Assembly (NCBI RefSeq): GCF_015560805.1
Contig: NZ_JADMSO010000002.1
Coordinates: 310,001-374,000, forward strand
Direction: 5' to 3'
DNA: 64,000 bases
DNA from: Mediterraneibacter glycyrrhizinilyticus
GTDB taxonomy: Bacteria > Bacillota > Clostridia > Lachnospirales > Lachnospiraceae
Made by a program: the position numbers and the translations under genes. Below are positions 1-9,274 of the stretch, in pieces (within the stretch, counting starts at the first letter, position 1; each line of letters opens with the position of its first letter). The notes under the pieces are model-generated. The model was not told where the DNA came from and did no database searches. It saw only the letters and a program-made list of their open reading frames with translations.

Positions 1-930
1 GCGACAGCCGGAAAGCTTTCTTTCAAACTGCGTATTGAACAGATCGCACGGGATATTGCGGAATTCTGCGGATTCAGCGAGGGAATGTCCTATTCCTTTG
101 AAAGCCCGAAAGTATTTGATAAGCTTTTGATCCCGGCAGATTCCGAACTTCGCCGTACCGTGGATATCATGAATCCGCTGGGAGAAGATTACAGCGTGAT
201 GAGAACCGTTTCCCTGAACGGAATGCTGACTTCTCTTGCGACGAACTACAATCGGAGAAATAAAAATGTCAGACTGTACGAACTGGGAAATATTTATCTG
301 CCGAAACAGCTTCCTTTGACGGAACTTCCGGAGGAGCGGATGCAGTTTACATTGGGAATGTACGGAGACGGAGATTTCTTCACAATGAAAGGCGTTGTGG
401 AAGAATTTTTCGAAAAGATCGGTATGAAGCAGCGTGAAACGTATGATCCGAACGCAGGAAAACCGTATCTGCATCCGGGAAGACAGGCGAACATCATTTA
501 CGACGGAAAAGTAGTCGGTTATCTCGGAGAAGTACATCCGGAAGTGGCGGATACTTACGGAATCGGCGAGCGCGCTTATGTGGCAGTGATCGACATGCCG
601 GAAATCCTGGAGTATGCGACATTCGACAGAAAGTATGAGGGAATCGCAAAATATCCGGCAGTCAGCCGTGACATCAGTATGGTCGTGCCGAAAGAAATCC
701 TTGTGGGACAGATCGAAGATGTGATCGCAGCAAAAGGCGGAAAATATCTGGAGAGCTTTGCGCTGTTCGATCTGTATGAGGGCGCGCAGATCAAAGACGG
801 ATACAAATCCGTTGCGTATACGATCGTATTCCGCGCGAAAGACCGGACATTGGAAGAGGCGGACGTATCTGCGGCTATGGAGAAGATCCTGAAAGCTCTG
901 GAAGAGATGGAGATCGAACTGAGAAAATAG
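1..930 (+). CDS. pheT: Phenylalanine--tRNA ligase beta subunit, C-terminal part
   Basis: This is the last 309 codons of PheT, cut by the left edge of the window; the reading frame is open from base 1. PheT forms the alpha2-beta2 synthetase that charges tRNA-Phe in the cytoplasm. The catalytic-core-like segment of the beta subunit is recognisable by RRTVDIMNPLGEDYSVMRT and YELGNIYLP. The last ~95 residues (from YPAVSRDISMVVPKE) are the FDX-ACB anticodon-binding domain. The full family protein is about 800 residues, so roughly 60% lies outside the window. queA follows after 51 bases in the same direction. Family assignment is firm. Confidence 0.96.
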   Translation, partial: ATAGKLSFKLRIEQIARDIAEFCGFSEGMSYSFESPKVFDKLLIPADSELRRTVDIMNPLGEDYSVMRTVSLNGMLTSLATNYNRRNKNVRLYELGNIYLPKQLPLTELPEERMQFTLGMYGDGDFFTMKGVVEEFFEKIGMKQRETYDPNAGKPYLHPGRQANIIYDGKVVGYLGEVHPEVADTYGIGERAYVAVIDMPEILEYATFDRKYEGIAKYPAVSRDISMVVPKEILVGQIEDVIAAKGGKYLESFALFDLYEGAQIKDGYKSVAYTIVFRAKDRTLEEADVSAAMEKILKALEEMEIELRK

Positions 931-981
931 AAACGGCATCCGCGCACGGAGCGCAGGTGAAATTTAGAGAGGAACAAAACA

Positions 982-2007
982 GTGAAGACGAGTGACTTTT
1001 ATTATGATCTTCCGGAGGAACTGATCGCACAGGATCCTTTGGAGGATCGTTCCTCTTCCCGGCTTCTTGTGTTAAATAAGAAAACCGGGGAGACGGAGCA
1101 TCATGTATTTAAAGACATTATCAACTATTTGAATCCGGGAGACTGCCTTGTGATCAATGATACAAAGGTGATTCCGGCGCGTCTGATCGGAGAGCGCGTG
1201 GGAACCGGAGCGAAGATCGAAGTGCTGCTTTTGAAGCGCAGGGAAAATGATACTTGGGAGACGCTCGTGAAACCGGGGCGGAAGATGAAAGTCGGATCCA
1301 AAGTCAGTTTCGGGGACGGGCTGCTGATCGGGGAAGTCGTGGATGTTGTGGAAGAGGGAAACCGTCTGATCCGGTTTCATTACGAGGGGATTTTTGAAGA
1401 AATCTTAGATCAGCTCGGACAGATGCCGCTACCGCCGTATATCACCCACCAGTTGAAAGAGCGGAACCGGTATAACACCGTGTATGCGACCCACGAGGGT
1501 TCGGCGGCAGCGCCGACGGCAGGACTGCATTTTACGCCGCAGCTTTTGGAGGAAATCCAGAATAAGGGGATTGAGATCGCCCGCGTGACTTTGCATGTCG
1601 GTCTGGGAACATTCCGTCCGGTAAAAGTAGAGGAAGTGACGGAACACCATATGCATTCTGAGTTTTACCAGATTGATGAGGAAGCAGCCAAGAAGATCAA
1701 TCACGCGAAAGAAAACGGAGGAAGAGTGATCTGTGTGGGAACGACAAGCTGCCGGACGATCGAGTCTGCGGCGGATGAAAACGGGCGTTTGAAAGCGTGC
1801 AGCGGATGGACGGAAATCTTCATTTATCCGGGCTATCAGTTTAAAATATTAGATTGTCTGATCACAAACTTCCACTTGCCGGAATCCACGCTGATCATGC
1901 TTGTGTCCGCTCTTGCCGGAAGAGATCATGTGCTGGCGGCTTACGAGGAAGCGGTTCGGGAGAAATATCGCTTTTTCTCGTTTGGAGATGCGATGTTTAT
2001 CGAATGA
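982..2007 (+). CDS. queA: S-adenosylmethionine:tRNA ribosyltransferase-isomerase
   Basis: QueA moves the ribosyl group of SAM onto 7-aminomethyl-7-deazaguanine in tRNA to make epoxyqueuosine, the penultimate step of queuosine synthesis. At 341 residues it is full length. Visible family signatures are the N-terminal [20 protein letters not shown] near residue 180, [12 protein letters not shown] near 255, and [18 protein letters not shown] near the C-terminus. The start is a GTG with an AGAGGAA ribosome binding site about 10 bases upstream. It is probably co-transcribed with pheT. A GC-rich hairpin follows the stop codon. Confidence 0.97.
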   Translation: MKTSDFYYDLPEELIAQDPLEDRSSSRLLVLNKKTGETEHHVFKDIINYLNPGDCLVINDTKVIPARLIGERVGTGAKIEVLLLKRRENDTWETLVKPGRKMKVGSKVSFGDGLLIGEVVDVVEEGNRLIRFHYEGIFEEILDQLGQMPLPPYITHQLKERNRYNTVYATHEGSAAAPTAGLHFTPQLLEEIQNKGIEIARVTLHVGLGTFRPVKVEEVTEHHMHSEFYQIDEEAAKKINHAKENGGRVICVGTTSCRTIESAADENGRLKACSGWTEIFIYPGYQFKILDCLITNFHLPESTLIMLVSALAGRDHVLAAYEEAVREKYRFFSFGDAMFIE

Positions 2008-2010
2008 TGG

Positions 2011-2064
2011 CTGCGCTGACTGCGGCGGATGTATCTATGATGTCGGCAGCCGCCGCAAGCGCAG
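2011..2064. other. GC-rich hairpin between convergent genes
   Basis: CTGCGCT...TGCGGCGG (2011-2028, with a 3-base interruption) pairs with CCGCCGCAAGCGCAG (2050-2064). It sits between the stop of queA and the end of the convergent small membrane protein gene. There is no T-run next to either arm, so it may slow or end transcription but is not a standard intrinsic terminator. Confidence 0.4.
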
Positions 2065-2088
2065 TAGATCCCGGAGTGATCGAATGTT

Positions 2089-2367
2089 TTAATCTGAAAT
2101 TGCCATCATGCAGAACGCCGCGATCCCGACGGCAGCATAGAGCATATGGATGATCATGCAGATCTGCATCCAGAGGTGGCGGACGTTGCCTTTGGCATAG
2201 ACGATCACGGAGAAGACGCCACCGGCGATCATCAAAGCGGCGCAGCCGGAAATCAGGATTTTTGCCATCGGCATCTGGAGCGCCCAGTCATAGCGCCGGA
2301 GGAAAAGCAGCCCCCATGGGATGAACAACATGATCGTGGAAACAGTAGTATAAATTTTAGTTTTCAT
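2089..2367 (-). CDS. Small three-helix membrane protein, function unknown
   Basis: A 92-residue protein that I do not recognise. It has about three hydrophobic segments (roughly residues 8-22, 35-57 and 66-88), little soluble sequence, and no obvious catalytic residues. The start chosen is the ATG at 2367, because a strong AAAGGAG lies just upstream; a longer open frame runs into the next gene and is not credible. It is the last gene of a minus-strand operon, 37 bases after the second permease of a LanFEG-type exporter. By position it may be an accessory or immunity membrane protein of that system; this is inference only. Confidence 0.6.
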   Translation of the reverse strand: MKTKIYTTVSTIMLFIPWGLLFLRRYDWALQMPMAKILISGCAALMIAGGVFSVIVYAKGNVRHLWMQICMIIHMLYAAVGIAAFCMMAISD

Positions 2368-2404
2368 AAGTGATCTCCTTTCAGGATAGATTTGGAAGTG
2401 TTCT

Positions 2405-3175
2405 TTATTTTCGCTCTGCGTGACCAAAACGGAGGCAGGCGATGAAAAGTGCGGCGAGCGTGAGCAAGGCGGCAATCGGGATCCATGGGATCCAGTCGAT
2501 GGTTGTCTCATAGACCCCGGCGGCAGCCCGTCCGTATGCGATCATCAGCAGATAAAACGGATAACACATCGGGTAGGCGAACCAGACCTTTGTGTTGATC
2601 AGCAGGACGGAGGGCACGATGGAAGCAAGTCCGATCCCGATCTGGAAGATCGGAGAGGCGATCAGTACCGCGATCATCCAGAAGACGGCAGCCATCGGGA
2701 CGGTAGCAAGATAAAATCCAAATACAGTACGAAAAACAAAAAGCGGCGGCAGAAGCAGTGTGTAGTCAACCATTGCGGATGCCGCCGCTGCGCTTAAGTA
2801 GTATGCAAGGATCAGCAGGAGCATTTGTACAAAAGTAAGCAGGATCAGCACGGTAAATTTTGCAAGACAAAGGGCGGGACCGCTTATGGGAAGCGCCAGC
2901 ATTTTTAAGATCCCATGATTGGTATGTTCGTTCTGCCGGAGCAGTACGGTACAGAGGATGAGCGTGGCAGGGATCATAAACCAGACCATGCCCATAAAGC
3001 CCTGAACGAAAAAATTAGATTCCGGTGTGATCGGGATTCCCTGTGTGTCGAAGATCCCATCGGCATTGAGGATACTCGGGATCCACATCATAAAGACCGG
3101 AATGACCAGAAGCAGCAGGATCTTGGAGCGTTTGATTTTTTGAAGTTCTATTTGGATCAAAGAAAAAAAGTTCAT
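2405..3175 (-). CDS. LanFEG-type ABC transporter permease (second)
   Basis: A 256-residue ABC-2-type permease with about six membrane helices, starting with the short amphipathic MNFFSLIQIELQKIKRSK typical of the lantibiotic-immunity permeases (LanE/LanG, MutE/EpiE/MutG group). It would pair with the upstream permease and the ATPase to expel a peptide or other cell-envelope-active compound from the membrane. The start at 3175 overlaps the stop of the upstream permease by ATGA, which implies translational coupling and stoichiometric production. Which of LanE or LanG it corresponds to cannot be told by eye. Substrate unknown. Confidence 0.8.
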   Translation of the reverse strand: MNFFSLIQIELQKIKRSKILLLLVIPVFMMWIPSILNADGIFDTQGIPITPESNFFVQGFMGMVWFMIPATLILCTVLLRQNEHTNHGILKMLALPISGPALCLAKFTVLILLTFVQMLLLILAYYLSAAAASAMVDYTLLLPPLFVFRTVFGFYLATVPMAAVFWMIAVLIASPIFQIGIGLASIVPSVLLINTKVWFAYPMCYPFYLLMIAYGRAAAGVYETTIDWIPWIPIAALLTLAALFIACLRFGHAERK

Positions 3176-3936
3176 GAATGATACCTCCTGATCGATGGAT
3201 AAATGGCGCCGCACAAGGCGAACAGAATCGTTTCCGCGGCGCAGGCTGCCGGATAAAGCAGCGTCTGATCTGCCGAGACAGATTCTGACAGCAGATGATA
3301 AGGCGTGGAGAACGGAAGCAGACCAAGCAGCAGATTCTTCTGTGGAAACACATATATGGTAAAAGTCAGGATGATGCCGATTCCAAGCGACGTCCACATA
3401 TTTGAGCAGATGGATGCGATGCAAAGCATCAGCAGCATTGTGGGGAGCAGCATGAGCCACTGAAAGCCGGCGAATTTCAAAAGAGCAAAGGCAGCGGAGC
3501 TGTCGAATGTATAAGCCGGAAACCAGTGGAGCGCACAGAAGCCGAGCGCCGCGCATTCCGTCAGGATCACAACGATGCCGGAAACAGCGAGAATGGTTCC
3601 TTTTCCGAGAAACAGCAGGTGCGCTTTGACCGGGAGCGTTTCGGACTTCTGGATCCCACGGTCGGCAAATTCGGTGTGATACATGATGCAGCAGAGGCAG
3701 ATCGAGAGCAAAATGTTGAGCATCGCGATCATCTGCCAGTTGGCGTCGGCAAGGATGGAAAGCGGATCTCCCGGAAGTGTTGTAAATGCTTCCGGGCGCA
3801 CCAGCATATTTGCCAGAGGAAATGCAGCCGCAAATAGTCCGCACAGCACGACTGCGGGCAGGCATCCGGTCCGTTTCAATTTTTTACATTCCAGCGGAAG
3901 CATCTGGAAAAATCCGATGGTCGGTGTTTGCGTCAT
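3172..3936 (-). CDS. LanFEG-type ABC transporter permease (first)
   Basis: A 254-residue permease with about six hydrophobic helices. It begins with a cytoplasmic segment containing LECKKLKRTG, the E-x-x-K-x-K-R-T pattern of lantibiotic self-protection permeases. Its start (3936) overlaps the stop of the ATPase gene by ATGA, and its own stop overlaps the next permease the same way, so the three genes form one coupled unit. No lantibiotic precursor or modification gene is nearby, so the system most likely protects against foreign peptides rather than serving a producer; this is inference from context. Confidence 0.82.
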   Translation of the reverse strand: MTQTPTIGFFQMLPLECKKLKRTGCLPAVVLCGLFAAAFPLANMLVRPEAFTTLPGDPLSILADANWQMIAMLNILLSICLCCIMYHTEFADRGIQKSETLPVKAHLLFLGKGTILAVSGIVVILTECAALGFCALHWFPAYTFDSSAAFALLKFAGFQWLMLLPTMLLMLCIASICSNMWTSLGIGIILTFTIYVFPQKNLLLGLLPFSTPYHLLSESVSADQTLLYPAACAAETILFALCGAIYPSIRRYHS

Positions 3937-4712
3937 GATCTTTTCCCTCTTTTCTCTATTTTTTTGCGGAGTAGTTGTTGGTTGTCTTCGTCTACAAGCG
4001 CCAGAAAAGTCTGCTCCAGATTATCTGTGGGATATCCGTTCTCATGGGCATATGCTTTCAACTGCTCCATAGATCCCTCAAACAGAAGATGTCCGTGGTT
4101 CAGGATTCCGATGTCATCCGCCATCAGTTCGATCTCAGGAAGCAGATGGGAGGAGACAAGTACGGTGCAGTCGTATTGTTCCGGCAAAGAACGGATCAGC
4201 GTGCGGATCTCGTGGATGCCGACCGGATCCAGTCCGTTGGTCGGTTCATCCAGGATCAAAATCGGTGGATGACCGATCAGAGCGCCGGCGAGTCCGAGAC
4301 GCTGTTTCATCCCGAGCGAATACTTTTTTGCCGGACGGTCTTTAAATTCCGTCAGACCGACCAGTTCCAGAGCATCCTTTACACTGTGTTTCGGAAGCTT
4401 TAAGATACGTCGGATGATGTCCAGATTTTCTTCTCCGGTCAGATTGCCGTAAAATGCCGGAGATTCGATGAACGATCCGATCTCTTTCAAGATCGCGACA
4501 CGGTCATTCGGAAATGTCTTTCCGTCAATCTGAAAACTTCCGAGCGTCGGTCTTGTGAGCCCCAGAAACATTTTCATCGTCGTTGACTTTCCTGCTCCGT
4601 TGGGACCTAAGAAGCCATAGACAGTTCCTTTCCGGATATGCAGGTTTACATTGGAGACAGCGGTAAAACTGCCGTATGATTTGGTTAAATTTTTTGTTTC
4701 AATGATATTCAT
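3933..4712 (-). CDS. LanFEG-type ABC transporter ATP-binding protein
   Basis: A 259-residue ATPase of the BcrA/LanF group. Walker A is GPNGAGKST (near residue 38), the signature is YSLGMKQRL, and Walker B is ILILDEPTNGLDP, followed by the switch histidine in VSSHLL. The C-terminus carries the ~50-residue tail usual for this subgroup. The start at 4712 (MNIIETKNL) is preferred over an in-frame ATG 15 bases upstream because GAGGTG lies at the right distance. It powers the two permeases encoded immediately downstream. Transcription probably starts near 4806 and may be activated by the divergent response regulator. Confidence 0.9.
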   Translation of the reverse strand: MNIIETKNLTKSYGSFTAVSNVNLHIRKGTVYGFLGPNGAGKSTTMKMFLGLTRPTLGSFQIDGKTFPNDRVAILKEIGSFIESPAFYGNLTGEENLDIIRRILKLPKHSVKDALELVGLTEFKDRPAKKYSLGMKQRLGLAGALIGHPPILILDEPTNGLDPVGIHEIRTLIRSLPEQYDCTVLVSSHLLPEIELMADDIGILNHGHLLFEGSMEQLKAYAHENGYPTDNLEQTFLALVDEDNQQLLRKKIEKRGKRS

Positions 4713-4812
4713 CGTATGACACCTCATTCTGCCGCGGAAATGCGGCGTTTTTTTGCGGGAACTTTGGAGGGAAACGTTCTTTGAAAATACGTTTGTTCGT
4801 TCCGCTGTAATG

Positions 4813-4866
4813 AGTATAAAAAACGAATCTTGCGTTCGGATTGTGAATACCTTACGATTACCTTAC
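4813..4866 (-). promoter_or_regulatory. Promoter of the LanFEG operon with a response-regulator-type direct repeat
   Basis: On the minus strand a TATACT -10 box (4818-4813) has only a poor -35 region (about 4841-4836). Directly upstream lie two identical octamers TACCTTAC (4848-4855 and 4859-4866), spaced 11 bases start to start, the one-turn spacing used by OmpR-family regulators. A weak -35 next to an 11-base direct repeat suggests activation by the regulator encoded at 4942. The repeat and spacing are seen directly; the regulator assignment is inferred. Confidence 0.55.
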
Positions 4867-4941
4867 AAATGAAACCGGGGGATAGGAGTGTCCGGAAAGT
4901 GGTGGTATAATTTTTGACAGGAGAAAGTAGGAGGAATTGTT

Positions 4942-5649
4942 ATGGATTTTGACAGATGGAAACAGAAACGGATTTTAGTTGTAGATGATGAACCGGGGCT
5001 TTTACAGATGGTCGTATCGATTTTAAATCAGGACGGGTATACGCAGATCAAAACCGCGGGAACCATGCGGGAAGCGCTTGGCGTTTGTCAGGAATGGATG
5101 CCAGAACTGGCAATCCTGGATGTGATGCTGCCGGACGGAGACGGCTTTTTCCTGTTTGAACAGATCAAAAGTTTTCTGGATATCCCGATTTTATTTTTGA
5201 CGGCGCGAGGGGAGGACTCAGACCGGCTACACGGACTCGGGCTTGGCGCGGATGATTATCTTGTGAAACCTTTTCTGCCGAAAGAACTGCTTCTTCGGAT
5301 CGGGATCATACTTCGCCGTTTCTATAAAGATGAAAAACCGGTCGTGACATTGAAAGGAAGTCAGATTGATTTTTCCAGAGCAGAAGTGATCCGCGGCGGA
5401 GAGCGGATTCCGCTGACAGCAAAAGAATTTGAGATTTTACAGGCATTGTACCGGAACGCGGGGCGGATCGTGACGATCGATCAGCTCTGTGAAGCGGCAT
5501 GGGGGGATAATCCGTTCGGATATGAAAATTCTCTGATGGCGCACATCCGCCGGATCCGGGAGAAGATCGAGGAATATCCGTCGAGCCCCGTATCACTGCT
5601 GACGGTGCGCGGATTGGGATATAAACTGACGCTGGCAGACAAGGAGTAA
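4942..5649 (+). CDS. OmpR-family response regulator
   Basis: A 235-residue regulator. The receiver domain (about 8-125) has the acidic pair D15-D16, phosphoacceptor D60 in LAILDVMLPDGDGF, the conserved threonine in FLTARG, and the lysine in YLVKPF. The C-terminal winged helix (about 137-232) contains LTAKEFEILQAL and the RGLGYKL hairpin typical of the family. It is followed after 35 bases by its histidine kinase and is divergent from the exporter operon, the classic layout of peptide-antibiotic sensing modules. A TATAAT at 4906-4911 lacks a good -35, so its own promoter may also be regulated. Confidence 0.93.
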   Translation: MDFDRWKQKRILVVDDEPGLLQMVVSILNQDGYTQIKTAGTMREALGVCQEWMPELAILDVMLPDGDGFFLFEQIKSFLDIPILFLTARGEDSDRLHGLGLGADDYLVKPFLPKELLLRIGIILRRFYKDEKPVVTLKGSQIDFSRAEVIRGGERIPLTAKEFEILQALYRNAGRIVTIDQLCEAAWGDNPFGYENSLMAHIRRIREKIEEYPSSPVSLLTVRGLGYKLTLADKE

Positions 5650-5684
5650 GTCGCCTTTGTAAATGAACGCAAAAGGAGTAGAAG

Positions 5685-7106
5685 ATGAGAAATAAGAGTA
5701 TACTGAAACTGGTCAGCCGGTTTGTCATGATCATTGTATGTTCCCTTTTGGTCTTGTTTGTACTGAACATCTGCCTGTTTATCGGTGTCTCGTTTCAGGG
5801 AGTGGCAAGCGGGGGCGGATGGCAGGTGACGGAAGAACTGACGGCGGAATTACAGGAAAACGGGGACGGAACTTATTTTGTTTCGGAACGCGGAAAACAG
5901 ATTTTAGCAGAGCGGGATGCGTGGGCGGTTCTTGTTCAAGACGGGACCGGCGATGTTGTATGGTACAGTGAGAACCTGCCGGCGGAGATCCCGCTTCATT
6001 ATACGGCTGCGCAGATTTCCGCGGATACGTTGGGGTATATCGAGGATTATCCGACGACAACCGCGGCGAGAGAAAATGATCTGCTGATCATGGGACATCC
6101 GAAAGAGACGTATTGGAAATCGATGTGGAATACGTATGATCTGTCTCTGATCAAAAATCTGCCGCGAAATGCAGTGATGATCTTTCTTGTGAATCTGCTG
6201 GTAGTGTTTCTGATCTACGCATTTTCCACTTCGGGGATCGTCAGATATATCCGCCCGTTGATCCGCGGGATCGAAGCGCTTCCCGAGGAACGGGTCTATG
6301 TCCGGGAGAAAGGACTGTTTACGGATCTGGCGCATTCGGTCAATGAAGCGTCCGAAAAACTGAAAATACAGGAACAGGAACTTAAGAAGAAAGAGCGTGC
6401 CCGTGCGAACTGGATCTCCGGCGTGTCGCATGATATCCGAACGCCGCTTTCCATGGTCATGGGATATGCCGCGCAGATGGAGGATGACGCAGAACTTCCG
6501 GACGAGGCGCGAAAACGGGCGCAGATGATCCGTCTGCAGAGTGTGAAGATGAAAAATCTCGTAAATGATCTGAACCTCGCTTCCAAGCTGGAGTATCAAA
6601 TGCAGCCGCTTCATATGGAACGGATCAGTCTGGCGGCGGTGGTCAGACAGACGGTCGCGGAATTCGCCAATCTGGATTTTGAGGAGAAATATCCGATCTG
6701 TTTTGAAGCAAAAGAGGGAAGCGGCCGCGGGATGATCCGCGGAGATAAAGATCTGCTTTGCAGGGCAATCGGGAACATCCTGACAAATTCACAGGTACAC
6801 AATCCGGATGGATGTGGTATTATGGTAGAAACGGATGCAGGGGACGGAGCGTTTGTGATCCGGCTGGAAGACGACGGGATCGGTATTGGCGAGGAAGAAC
6901 TTCAGAAATTACAGAGCACTCCGCATTATATGATGAGCGACGGAGGCGTGGAAGAACCTCGTCATGGACTGGGGCTTCTGATCGTGCGCCAGATCGTGGC
7001 AGCACACGGAGGAACCGTGCTTCTGGATCATGGAAGACAGGAGGAAAAAGGCGGTTTTGCGGTGGAAATGCATTTCCCGATAAAGGAGAACGATGATGAA
7101 ACATGA
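5685..7106 (+). CDS. Sensor histidine kinase
   Basis: A 473-residue membrane kinase. Helix 1 is about residues 11-36 and helix 2 about 163-181, flanking an extracellular sensor domain of about 125 residues. The phosphoacceptor is H249 in SGVSHDIRTPLSM. The ATP-binding domain shows an N box (NILTNSQVHN), a G1 box (EDDGIGIG) and a G2 box (HGLGLLIV). It should phosphorylate the response regulator just upstream and so control the divergent LanFEG exporter. The sensor domain is larger than that of the short BceS-type kinases. The 3' end overlaps the next gene by 14 bases. Confidence 0.93.
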   Translation: MRNKSILKLVSRFVMIIVCSLLVLFVLNICLFIGVSFQGVASGGGWQVTEELTAELQENGDGTYFVSERGKQILAERDAWAVLVQDGTGDVVWYSENLPAEIPLHYTAAQISADTLGYIEDYPTTTAARENDLLIMGHPKETYWKSMWNTYDLSLIKNLPRNAVMIFLVNLLVVFLIYAFSTSGIVRYIRPLIRGIEALPEERVYVREKGLFTDLAHSVNEASEKLKIQEQELKKKERARANWISGVSHDIRTPLSMVMGYAAQMEDDAELPDEARKRAQMIRLQSVKMKNLVNDLNLASKLEYQMQPLHMERISLAAVVRQTVAEFANLDFEEKYPICFEAKEGSGRGMIRGDKDLLCRAIGNILTNSQVHNPDGCGIMVETDAGDGAFVIRLEDDGIGIGEEELQKLQSTPHYMMSDGGVEEPRHGLGLLIVRQIVAAHGGTVLLDHGRQEEKGGFAVEMHFPIKENDDET

Positions 7107-9225
7107 TATGAAAAGTTATACAGTAGAATCCCACACTTCGTTTAATGCGGTGGGCGAGATCTCCGGTTATCTTGTAAGACCGGGGATGTTTGAGACGAAC
7201 GGAGCGACGCCGCTTCCGGTGGGGGTGAATTTTACGGTACATACTTCCGGAGGAACGTCCTGTGAACTTTTGTTATTTCACAGAGGCGAGGAAGAGCCGT
7301 ACGCGGTGCTGCCGTTTCCGGATGAATACCGGATCGGGGATGTATATTCCATGATCGTTTTTGGGCTGGATATTGAAGATCTGGAATATGCCTATCGTGT
7401 GGATGGACCGTGGGATCCGAAAAAAGGACTGCGGTTCAGGAAAGAAAACGTACTGCTGGATCCATATGCGAGAGCAGTGGCGGGACAGCGGATCTGGGGC
7501 GAGAAAAAAGAGGGCGCTTATCATGCAAGGGTAGTGAAAGATGTGTTTGACTGGGGCGATATGCCGCAGTCAAAACGGGAAATGAGCGATCTGATCATCT
7601 ATGAGATGCATGTCCGCGGCTTTACGAAACACCCGTCTTCCGGTGTGGAACAGAAAGGTACATTTGAGGGATTGCGGGAGAAGATCCCTTATCTGAAAGA
7701 ACTGGGCGTCAACGCGGTGGAACTGATGCCGATCTTTGAGTTCGATGAGACTGTGAACTGCCGGGAGGTGGATGGGAAAAAGCTGCTCGAATACTGGGGA
7801 TACAACAGCGTCAGCTTTTTTGCGCCGAACACGAGCTATACGGCTGCCGAGGAATACAACCGGGAGGGGACGGAGTTAAAAACGCTGATCCGGGAGCTGC
7901 ATGAGAATGGGATCGAAGTGATCCTGGACGTTGTGTTCAATCACACCGCGGAGGGAAATGAAAAAGGTCCCACATTTTGTTTCAAAGGATTTGACAATAA
8001 GATTTATTATATGCTGACGCCGGATGGGAACTATTACAATTTCAGCGGCTGCGGCAATACTTTGAACTGCAACCATCCGATGGTGCGGCAGATGATCCTG
8101 GAATGTCTGCAGTATTGGACGATCAACTATCGGATCGACGGATTCCGGTTTGATCTGGCAAGCATCCTCGGGAGAAATGCGGACGGTTCTCCGATGAACA
8201 ATCCGCCGCTTTTGGAAAGTCTGGCGTTCAATCCGGTTTTGAGTAATGTAAAGCTGATCGCGGAAGCATGGGATGCCGGCGGCATGTATCAGGTCGGAAA
8301 GTTTCCGGCAAACCGGCGCTGGGCAGAGTGGAACGGAAGATACCGGGATTGTCTGCGCAGTTACCTGAAAGGCGATCTCTGGGAGGCGTGGACTGCGGCG
8401 TGGTGTATATCCGGATCGGGAGATCTGTACGGCGGATACACGCAGGACGGCAACGAACGGTATGCGGGCTACAATTCCTGTGTGAATTTTCTGACTTGTC
8501 ACGATGGGTTCACGCTGTACGATCTGTATTCTTACAATACGAAACACAATGAAGCCAACGGATGGGACAATACCGACGGCGCGAGCGACAACCGGAGCTG
8601 GAACTGTGGAGCGGAGGGGGAGACCGACGATCCGGAAGTAAAGATGCTTCGTTTTCGGATGATCCGCAATGCCTGCGCGGTACTGATGTGCAGCAGGGGA
8701 ACGCCGATGTTTCTGGCAGGCGATGAATTCGGAAACACACAGTTCGGCAACAACAATTCCTACTGTCAGGACAATGAGGTGTCCTGGCTGGACTGGAGTC
8801 TTTTGGAGAAAAACCGTGAATTGTTCGAGTTTTTCAAATTTATGATCCATTTTCGGAAAAAACATACGGTGATCCGGAAAAAGCTGCCGGATGCAGTTTG
8901 CGGATTAGGTTCTCTGAACACAAGGAACGAATACGGGGAGCTGAATATCGAGAAAGAAGCACGGATGCTGGCGGTCTCTTTTGCCGGATATGATTCGGAA
9001 AAAGGAAAAGACGATATTGTCTATGTGGCAGTGAACCCATATTGGGAGGATACAAGGATCTTTCTGCCGGATCTGCAGGGGAGAGAAACATGGTATCTTT
9101 GCGTGAACACATATGGAGACGGTGCGGGGAGATATGTTTATCCGGAGGGAGAAGAAGTGCGGATTGAATCGGAATTCGTGATGAAGCCGCGTTCCGTAGC
9201 CGTTTTTACAACGAAATCATATTAA
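7093..9225 (+). CDS. glgX: Glycogen debranching enzyme (GlgX/isoamylase type, GH13)
   Basis: A 710-residue GH13 enzyme expected to cleave alpha-1,6 branches of glycogen or related glucans in the cytoplasm. An N-terminal CBM48-like domain (about 1-150, with YAYRVDGPWDP) precedes the catalytic barrel. Catalytic residues are visible: nucleophile D354 in GFRFDLASIL, acid/base E391 in IAEAWDAGG, and D471 in TCHDGF; region I is VILDVVFNHT. The start is the first of two consecutive ATGs behind AAAGGAG. It overlaps the end of the kinase gene, so the two-component system and this enzyme share a transcript, although no functional link is apparent. Confidence 0.93.
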   Translation: MMKHDMKSYTVESHTSFNAVGEISGYLVRPGMFETNGATPLPVGVNFTVHTSGGTSCELLLFHRGEEEPYAVLPFPDEYRIGDVYSMIVFGLDIEDLEYAYRVDGPWDPKKGLRFRKENVLLDPYARAVAGQRIWGEKKEGAYHARVVKDVFDWGDMPQSKREMSDLIIYEMHVRGFTKHPSSGVEQKGTFEGLREKIPYLKELGVNAVELMPIFEFDETVNCREVDGKKLLEYWGYNSVSFFAPNTSYTAAEEYNREGTELKTLIRELHENGIEVILDVVFNHTAEGNEKGPTFCFKGFDNKIYYMLTPDGNYYNFSGCGNTLNCNHPMVRQMILECLQYWTINYRIDGFRFDLASILGRNADGSPMNNPPLLESLAFNPVLSNVKLIAEAWDAGGMYQVGKFPANRRWAEWNGRYRDCLRSYLKGDLWEAWTAAWCISGSGDLYGGYTQDGNERYAGYNSCVNFLTCHDGFTLYDLYSYNTKHNEANGWDNTDGASDNRSWNCGAEGETDDPEVKMLRFRMIRNACAVLMCSRGTPMFLAGDEFGNTQFGNNNSYCQDNEVSWLDWSLLEKNRELFEFFKFMIHFRKKHTVIRKKLPDAVCGLGSLNTRNEYGELNIEKEARMLAVSFAGYDSEKGKDDIVYVAVNPYWEDTRIFLPDLQGRETWYLCVNTYGDGAGRYVYPEGEEVRIESEFVMKPRSVAVFTTKSY

Positions 9226-9274
9226 AAAGCAGGAAAGCTGAAACGCAGAAAAATCAAGAAACAGGGAAAAAGGA

